Notes under the pieces: model-generated | What the model was told of the DNA's origin: nothing | The model's database searches: none | Seen by the model: only the letters and a program-made list of their open reading frames with translations | DNA from: Zygnema circumcarinatum | Lineage: Eukaryota; Streptophyta; Zygnematophyceae; Zygnematales; Zygnemataceae | Assembly: GCA_037447605.1 (NCBI GenBank) | Contig: CM074821.1 | Location: forward strand, 26,290-90,289 | DNA: 64,000 nucleotides | Direction: 5' to 3' | Position numbers and translations under genes: made by a program | Shown here: one piece after another, positions 57,918 to 64,000 of the stretch | Layout of the letters: the number at the start of each line of letters is the position of its first letter | How positions within the stretch are numbered: position 1 is the stretch's first letter

Positions 57918-59161
57918 GCTTCCGGAGCCTGCCTGCCCGCCTGCCTGCCCACCTGCCCGCCGGCCTGTCTGTCTGCCCGGCCTCCCCTCCTCTTGCTCCT
58001 CCTCTTGCTCCTCCTCCTCCTCCTCCTCCTCTTGCTCCTCGCCTCCTTTCCGCCCCCGCGCTTCTCGCTCGTTCCTCGCCTCGCCGAGCATGAAAGGCAC
58101 TGACCTCAATGTATCTAGGCATATCGTATTGTATCGCATTGTACCGTATCGACCCCCACTTGAAGCGCCCCCCGCGTTCCAGTCCGCATCGCGGTTGGCG
58201 CCGGACGGTGGGCATAGGCCCGCGCGTGGCCGTGGTCATGGCCATGGCCATGGTTGTGGTCATAGCCATGGTCACGGTCATGACAATAGTCATGGTCATT
58301 GTCGTAGTCATGGCTCATGGTTCATGACTCATGGCTCGTGGCTCTCGTCCTCAGCTCATTTGCGGCCGCTTCACCGTGTTGCTTTCGCTCATGTACCTTG
58401 GATGAGGTCAATGACACATGGCATCTCATGGTTTACCGCCCATGTACATTTCATGGCATCCCCATCGCCAGGTAAATGCCAACTCCCACATCAAGATTGT
58501 AAGTTGGCCAAACCAGCCAGAAAAATCAGAGAAGATACATGAGTACAGGTAAAGAAACGAGAGATGGAGGAAGAAAAGAAGAGGGAAGGGAGCAGGGAGC
58601 AGAGAGCAGATGCGTGTCGGAATAGAGGAGATCTATTGACAAGGGCATGCAAGGCTTAGGAGGGCCTTCTGGGGTTCCAAAGGTTTGGAGGGCTGGACAT
58701 TTTTTGGCAGTTCGGAGTTGGGTCACTGAAATATCCGGAAAGCATGTACCGGCATGTACGTGCTTTGCTACGGCCGGCTTTCAGATTCCTGAAAATTGAG
58801 CGGAATTCCAAGACTTGGACGTGCGGAGATGCCGAGGTCCCGGAACTGGTTGGAGCCGAATTCACTGCCGTGCTGCCTCGTGCCTGCGGCTGCCACCACG
58901 GCACGAAATCGGGACCATTCAAGCGTGCGAGCAGTCGCATGTGCACAACGTCCCGTGGATTCACACGACGGAAGAGGCCAAACGCATCACAATTGATCAG
59001 TGAAACCCTGTACCTGACGGGCCAAGGCCCTCAAGTATTGCAAGGCCCCTTGAGAGTGAGTGACATCTACTTGCAGTTTTCCAGTTTCAAATTAGGAAAA
59101 GACCGAATTGTTTTCTGTTATTATTTATTTGAATGCTGCACAGGATGCAAGCCGCCCGTCG
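57918..59161. other. intergenic region upstream of glucosidase II beta
   Basis: Contains CCT-rich 5' flank (57950-58060), a GTAC/GTATCG cluster (58111-58152), a CATGG/GTCATGG minisatellite (58231-58345) and the 3' flank of the formamidase gene. A minus-strand frame (58656-59003; FRRVNPRDVVHMRLLARLN) looks protein-like but matches nothing I know. Confidence 0.5.
58231..58345. repeat. GTCATGG/CCATGG minisatellite
   Basis: Roughly fifteen imperfect six-base units (GTCATG, CCATGG, GTCACG) sit about 320 bases upstream of the glucosidase II beta start. Confidence 0.85.
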
Positions 59162-62100
59162 TCACTGCTGGAGCAGCGCAGGGTTTACAAACGTGGGCAG
59201 GGTGCCATCGTATGTGCTCTTAGCCACATCTCCCCGAGTGATGAGCTTGGGTCCAACTGGAGGACCGCCCTTTTTCGGCCGGATGTCCTGCGAGACAGAA
59301 GGATGTATGGAGACCATTCAGAATGATCACTCGACAACAAGAGCAAAACGCACAGCTGTTCGTACTCTCCAGTGCTCCTTCCTGCATGCGAAGCATCTGT
59401 TGGTCGCTTGACGCGGAGGCGTCCATGGCTGCGTGTAAGGGGCGAGAGGAGGGGAGAGGGCCATGCCTGGTCGAAAATGGAAGTTGGGATGGCCAGAGTG
59501 GCGCAGGCATTAGGCACGTCAACGATGCCGGAAATTCGGCCCTCGCAGGGGCAGCACGACAACAGCAGATACACCTGGGAACACAACCTTGCCTGGCCTT
59601 AGTTCCTTTGAATCTGGCTTAATTCCCCTGGTTTTAATAGAACCCACTATTCCTTGACTATCTCACAGGGCTTCTCTCGCCCTTTCAGCAGGTGACTTTT
59701 GTTATCTGTGCTCCTACGTCGCATTATCATTGCATTCAGGAGGGGCGAGAAGTAAAGAGAGGCGGCAGCGTCCTCACCTGCTCCCTCGTGTAACCGAACT
59801 TGGAGAGGTAGTCGATGCAGTTGAGCACGGCACGTTTGTAGGCGATGGTGGCATCCAGAAAATGCTGAAAAAATAAGCAGTCCGTCAATGTGAGTGACAT
59901 GAAGCCATAACAGCGCCGCGTTCTGCCCATTCCGGCACACGGCGTCATAAAAATTTCTTATTGTAACTCCTGTGATTCCTGAATGCAGCCGTACCTGTTT
60001 CCCGTACTCGTCGACGCTGACCCCCTCGAAGACGAGCCATTCTGAGAAGCGCGGCTCCAACGGGCCGATCTCAAAGATGGGGTGCACTGACAGCTTGGAC
60101 GGGCCCATGGGGGTCAAATACTGCACAACGGGGGAGCACGCCTCTCGGAGGTTTTAGGGTTTCTTGGGCACTAACGGCTTCCTGGTGGCAGGCGGGGGTT
60201 ATGCCTATGTGTGGCAGAGTGCAAAGTATAACAAAGGGGGAAGAAAGAGAAGCCTTGTCTCACCTGCTCCATGCCCCCCCGAAGAATGTCGCATCTGCAA
60301 AGTACGGAAACAGTTACATGAGTAAGCAGCGAAAAGGGAAGGTTGTTAAGAGCACGCAGAAGCAATGACTACGAATGCGAACAGTGGGACTGTCACTAGG
60401 TGCGCCCGCACTTGAGCTCGAGAAAGCCGCTCATTTCAATGGCGCCGCAGAAGGAGACCTCTCCGTCGCCCTGCGAAAAGTGCATGTCTCCCATGGAGAG
60501 GTTGGCTCCCTCCACAAAGACGGGGAAGTACACTTTGCACCCTCTGCTCAGATTCTTGATGTCGCAGTTTCCGCCATTCTCTCTGCCAGGAACCGTCCGC
60601 GCTGCCTCTCCTGCAATCCGCTCCCATTCGGCAGATTCCTTCTCAACCTGCATTATCGAGTGGATTTTCCTTCAGAGGCGAGGGGAAAAGGCTGCGAAGG
60701 CATGAATATGGAGTACGCCACTATGACAAACAACCGATCATAACGAGACTACGTATTCTATAAGAGTTTTCACGTCGAAATCAACATCAAAAGCAAACGA
60801 CCCTCAAATTTGGCACTCTCGTTTGTGAAACGTAAATGCAAATAATCGAGCGCGAGAGCGAGACAACGCTCGTGTGGCTTTCAAGCTTACAAGGCCGAGC
60901 AGGGATCCGACAGGATTGGGCAGGCAGGCCAAGGGCCTCGTGTGCATGTGCCCGCCCAATGTGATGGCTTTCTCTCCCTCCTCCACCAAACTGCGCTCTC
61001 GACTGTTCCACATGTCAAGGAGCTCCTACATTGCCATAAACATACAAAGACATTGTTTTCAGACGGGGAAGTTGTTTGATCGAAGTTGATAGAGTCCTCA
61101 GCAGGACAGGCACACGATTCTCTTCTTGCAGATTTTGGGTGTCAGACGCTCCTCTGAGGGCTAAGCGCCCTTCTCACTCGTAGTGAGTCCTTCTAAGTTT
61201 GGGGAGATACAGATGGGAATCTCGTTGTGTGGGTTGCCACTGGAGATGGAAGACAAGGAGGAGGGAGAACAAGCGAGAAGAGATCGGACAGGGGGAGGGC
61301 AAGGATCGGGATAGGAGGGGGAGAGCGAGGAGAGGAGTGGGAGAGGGGCTCCAAGTTGCACCTTGGAGGGAGCCGTGCCGATTAGGCCGGGGTGGATGAG
61401 TCCCGGGAAGCGCACTCCCGGGATGTGGCGAGAGGATGCGTAGATGCCGTCAAAATGCCACACAGCCTGCACATCATTCAGTCCGTGACAAGAATATCCT
61501 TCTTGTCATCCATCTGTAGCTCTGTTCTTACCCCTTCTTCACTGCCTCTCCTTTCTTGCCCTTCTCTCCTCTTTCTCATTGCTTTCTCGCTCCCGTGCTC
61601 GTCCTCACTCCCTTTCGATCCTCCTCGGTTACTTTTCCTCATTTTTCTGTCCTCTCCCTCCCTCTCTTCGTGCTCTGTCTTTCCCTCCACCTCTCTCGAA
61701 CTCTCCCTCTCCCGAGTTTGAAGCTTCGGATGCCCCTTACTTTAGTGGCGCAAGGGAAGTGGTCTGTAAGGAAGCTGCCCCCATTTTCCCGATCGAATGT
61801 CCCTGCTCACACCCCAAAGTCCTGCTGTAGCAACTAAACGAAGCGAGTCAAGCAGCATTTCTCATTGCTTGCCTTGCTCGGCATACAAAATGGACGAAAG
61901 GTTTGCAAGTAACGCAGGGAGAGGCGCGTAGCTGGCGGGGGAGCAGGGAGGGAGGAGAAGAAAAAGGAAGAAGAAGAAGTAATGGGAGAGCGAGAGAGCG
62001 CAAGGTCGGGACAAACCTGTAAATCCCCACTCGTCTCCTGGCAGAGGTCCCAAATTGCAAATTTCGACCGCCAGAATGTCTCCCGGCATCGCTGCAACAA

Positions 62101-62868
62101 TGGACCAATTAAAGCAAAAAGAAGCTTACGCGAGATTCCTCCCTCACATCAGACGCACAACCGTCTCTTTGCTTCGTGCTTTCTACACTTTGCCTTTCAC
62201 CCTCACATCTGGTACAGACAGTGGACCTTCTGAATGCCACGTGGCAGCTGCAAAGGTCTCTGCTACTCCCGCAGAAGCCATGCATGCGGCGGAAGCCTAA
62301 AGCGACCTAACTGCAGCCTCCGAGCCCTCGCCTCACCCGGCTGCCCGGACCTGTCCGCGACGCGGATCGGCCCGCTGAGGTAGTGCACTTGCGAGAGGTC
62401 CACCGTCTTTATGTCGTCGGCGGAGTCGTCGTCCGCAATCTGCACACGCGCCGAGCGAGGGAGCACACGCCTTTGAGCCGAGGAGGGAGGCCGGACGATC
62501 CTCCCTCCCTCCCTCCCTCTCTCTCTCCGTACTTCACAACGAGGACCAAAGGTGGGTCGCAGAGTCTTTCAGGATTGTCGCCGCCCTTAGGGTTGAGGGC
62601 CGACCTGGCCGCCCGTCCAGTCGACCGTCTCCACGCGGAAGAGGTCGCCCTCCTTCACCTCCGCCACGGGGGGAATGTCGGGGTGCCACCGGCTGCAGGC
62701 AGAGGCAGGGCCAGAGGGAGAACTAGTTGTGAGAAGGTCCGCGTGGCAGCAGAGAGGAGCGCCACGTGGCGAATGCTGAGGAACTTACTTGTGGAGCGGA
62801 GGAGTTTGCTCCCAAGGCTTCTTGCTCATGTCCACAGAGATCAAGGGCTTTGGAGTGCGAGGCGCCAT
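59162..62868 (-). CDS. formamidase (acetamidase/formamidase family)
   Basis: Hydrolyses formamide (or short amides) to ammonia and the acid; cytosolic in plants. Thirteen exons, every junction in phase, 453 residues, matching the usual plant length: 62789-62868, 62605-62692, 62337-62439, 62017-62091, 61741-61802, 61362-61466, 60891-61025, 60412-60647, 60264-60294, 59995-60120, 59778-59864, 59467-59574, 59162-59287. Start MAPRTPKPLISVDMS. Family stretches: HPDIPPVAEVKEGDLFRVE, VHYLSGPIRV, PGDILAVEICNLGPLPGDEW, FDRENGGSFLTDHFP, GVRFPGLIHPGLIGTAPSK, LLDMWNSRERSLVEEG, GRENGGNCDIKNLSRG, FVEGANLSMGDMHFSQGDGE, SEWLVFEGVSVDEYGK, LLSCCPCEGRISGIVDVP, then DIRPKKGGPPVGPKL. The intron after IFDQ (at 59466) appears to have a GC donor (gcatgg). 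Confidence 0.95.
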
Positions 62869-64000
62869 GGCTGCCTGCCACCAGGAGAATCTTCCCCTTG
62901 TTCTGCTTCCTGTCCCCACCTCCCGCTCCCTCTCCCTCTCCTCCCTCTCCCTTGTCCTCCGGCCTCTCTCCCTCTCCCTCCCCCTCTGCCCCTCTCCCTC
63001 CCCCTCTGCCCCTCTCCCTCCCCCTCTCCCCCTCTCCCCCTCTCCCTCTCTCCCTCTCTCCCTCCCCCTCCCCGTCTCCCCCTCTCCGCGTCTCCCCCTC
63101 GCCCTGTCCCTCTCTCGCTCTTTCTCCCCCTCCCGCCCACCCTCCCGCCCTCCCTCCCGCCCTCGCTCCGCCGACCGCTCCCTCGTGCCAGTCCTCCCTC
63201 AGGTCGGTGCTGTGTGATTGGTCCGCCTGCCATGTGGCCTCGCTCTGCCCCGTCCCATTGGCCGCCCCCCCGCCCTTCCACCTCCCCGAGCGAGGCGCGC
63301 CTCCCATTGGCCGCCGTACAGGGCCCTCCCTCCCTGCGCCCGTACGTGAATCGATTCTGGCGGCCTCGAGGAAGTGCGCGATTGGCCCGCCCGATTCCGT
63401 CCGTACGGTGGATTTTGTCCGGCTCGGCCAAGTCGTCGGATGTACGGACTTTAACCTTTAACAGTCCGTCGCTCGCACTCCGGACTAGGGATGGATCTGA
63501 AAGACAAACTTTCATTGAACTCGCGATGGCGAGGCCATCAAATGTACATGGACAAAGGCAAAATGTGGAACCACGAAGGACTGGTCACAAAGGACCGAAA
63601 CACAATAAAACGAAGCTAGGAGCGGAAAACTACGCCTAGGCACAACAACGCAGCCCCTAGAAGCAGCCGCGAAGGTCACCGATGTGAGGCACGTCGCGAG
63701 CAGGGAGCGGGATGGATTAGTTACGACTATATAATATATATTATATTATACAACTATGACGACTAGATAACGGCTGATATATATTAATTTACAACGCCTT
63801 TACAACATGTACGGTCGTACGGTCGTACGACTGTACGGTATTATGCGGCCTGATGTAGCACAAGATAAGTGGGGTTGAAAGGAGACTGCTGAGCTAGTTG
63901 CAGGTGCTGTACGGCCACTCGCGCGTCCGTGCTGAAACTGATGAAGGGTTGGGTTGGTGCTGTGGGTCTGCCTGCAGCATAGAGCCAGGATCCGGGGGAT
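62869..64000. other. upstream region of formamidase and right edge
   Basis: A CT-rich run (62920-63130) lies directly above the start, followed by GC-rich DNA with ATTGG/CCAAT words (63215, 63258, 63305, 63380) and GTAC clusters (63341-63460 and 63807-63840, e.g. tgtacggtcgtacggtcgta). An AT-only palindromic stretch sits at about 63728-63752. The 418-codon plus-strand frame across here is low complexity. No gene is supported from 63500 to the edge. Confidence 0.55.

Noticed and set aside
61175-61260. Extra formamidase exon (reading GNPHNEIPICISPNLEG)
   Set aside because: It lies in the intron between exons 61362-61466 and 60891-61025, which already join in phase and match the family directly (GTAPSK then ELLDMWNSRE). 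It could be a cryptic exon but is not needed.
62383-63639. Plus-strand frame of 418 codons
   Set aside because: It is antisense to formamidase exons and then translates a CT-rich run as Pro/Leu/Ser; no domain is visible.

Overview
This is nuclear DNA from an intron-rich green-lineage eukaryote, most likely a unicellular or colonial green alga. Coding exons of about 60-500 bases alternate with GT-AG introns (a few look GC-AG). Gene content points the same way: a secreted protein with LysM modules and an SPPP-rich stalk of the kind found in green-algal cell walls, a small organelle-type PPR protein, plant-type TRAPPC12, ECM29, glucosidase II beta and formamidase. GC-rich exons and simple repeats of CCCT, GGGA, CT and CAGA type are everywhere. 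I see no bacterial operon, CRISPR array, rRNA, tRNA or intact transposon.

Layout, left to right. 1-3239 (-): PX plus Rubicon-homology protein, cut off by the left edge. 3838-13036 (-): a large secreted multidomain protein of about 17 exons, with signal peptide, two chitin-binding type-2 modules, a papain-fold domain lacking all three catalytic residues, a fucolectin-like domain, a proline stalk, EGF modules and three LysM modules. 14840-17490 (-): U1-type C2H2 zinc-finger protein. Its 5' two kilobases are repeated almost identically across a 10-N gap (17568-17577), almost certainly an assembly duplication. 20017-20841 (+): PPR protein. 21475-22849 (-): probable plastid-targeted protein. 23158-26236 (+): TRAPPC12. 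26873-30160 (-): nucleotide-sugar transporter. 32634-48954 (-): ECM29, more than 30 exons. 50820-57917 (-): glucosidase II beta ending in HDEL. 59162-62868 (-): formamidase.

The genes do not form one pathway. The transporter (Golgi/ER sugar-nucleotide supply), glucosidase II beta (ER glycoprotein quality control), TRAPPC12 (vesicle tethering) and the PX-RH protein (endosomal membranes) all serve the endomembrane system, which would also process the secreted LysM protein; this is ordinary eukaryotic neighbourhood, not evidence of a cluster. The best candidate for something undescribed is the secreted pseudoprotease-lectin chimera. A second signal is a recurrent GTAC-rich motif just upstream of most of the genes.

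Exon coordinates were placed by eye, from protein-family resemblance, splice-site sequence and codon phase. No alignment or transcript data were available.
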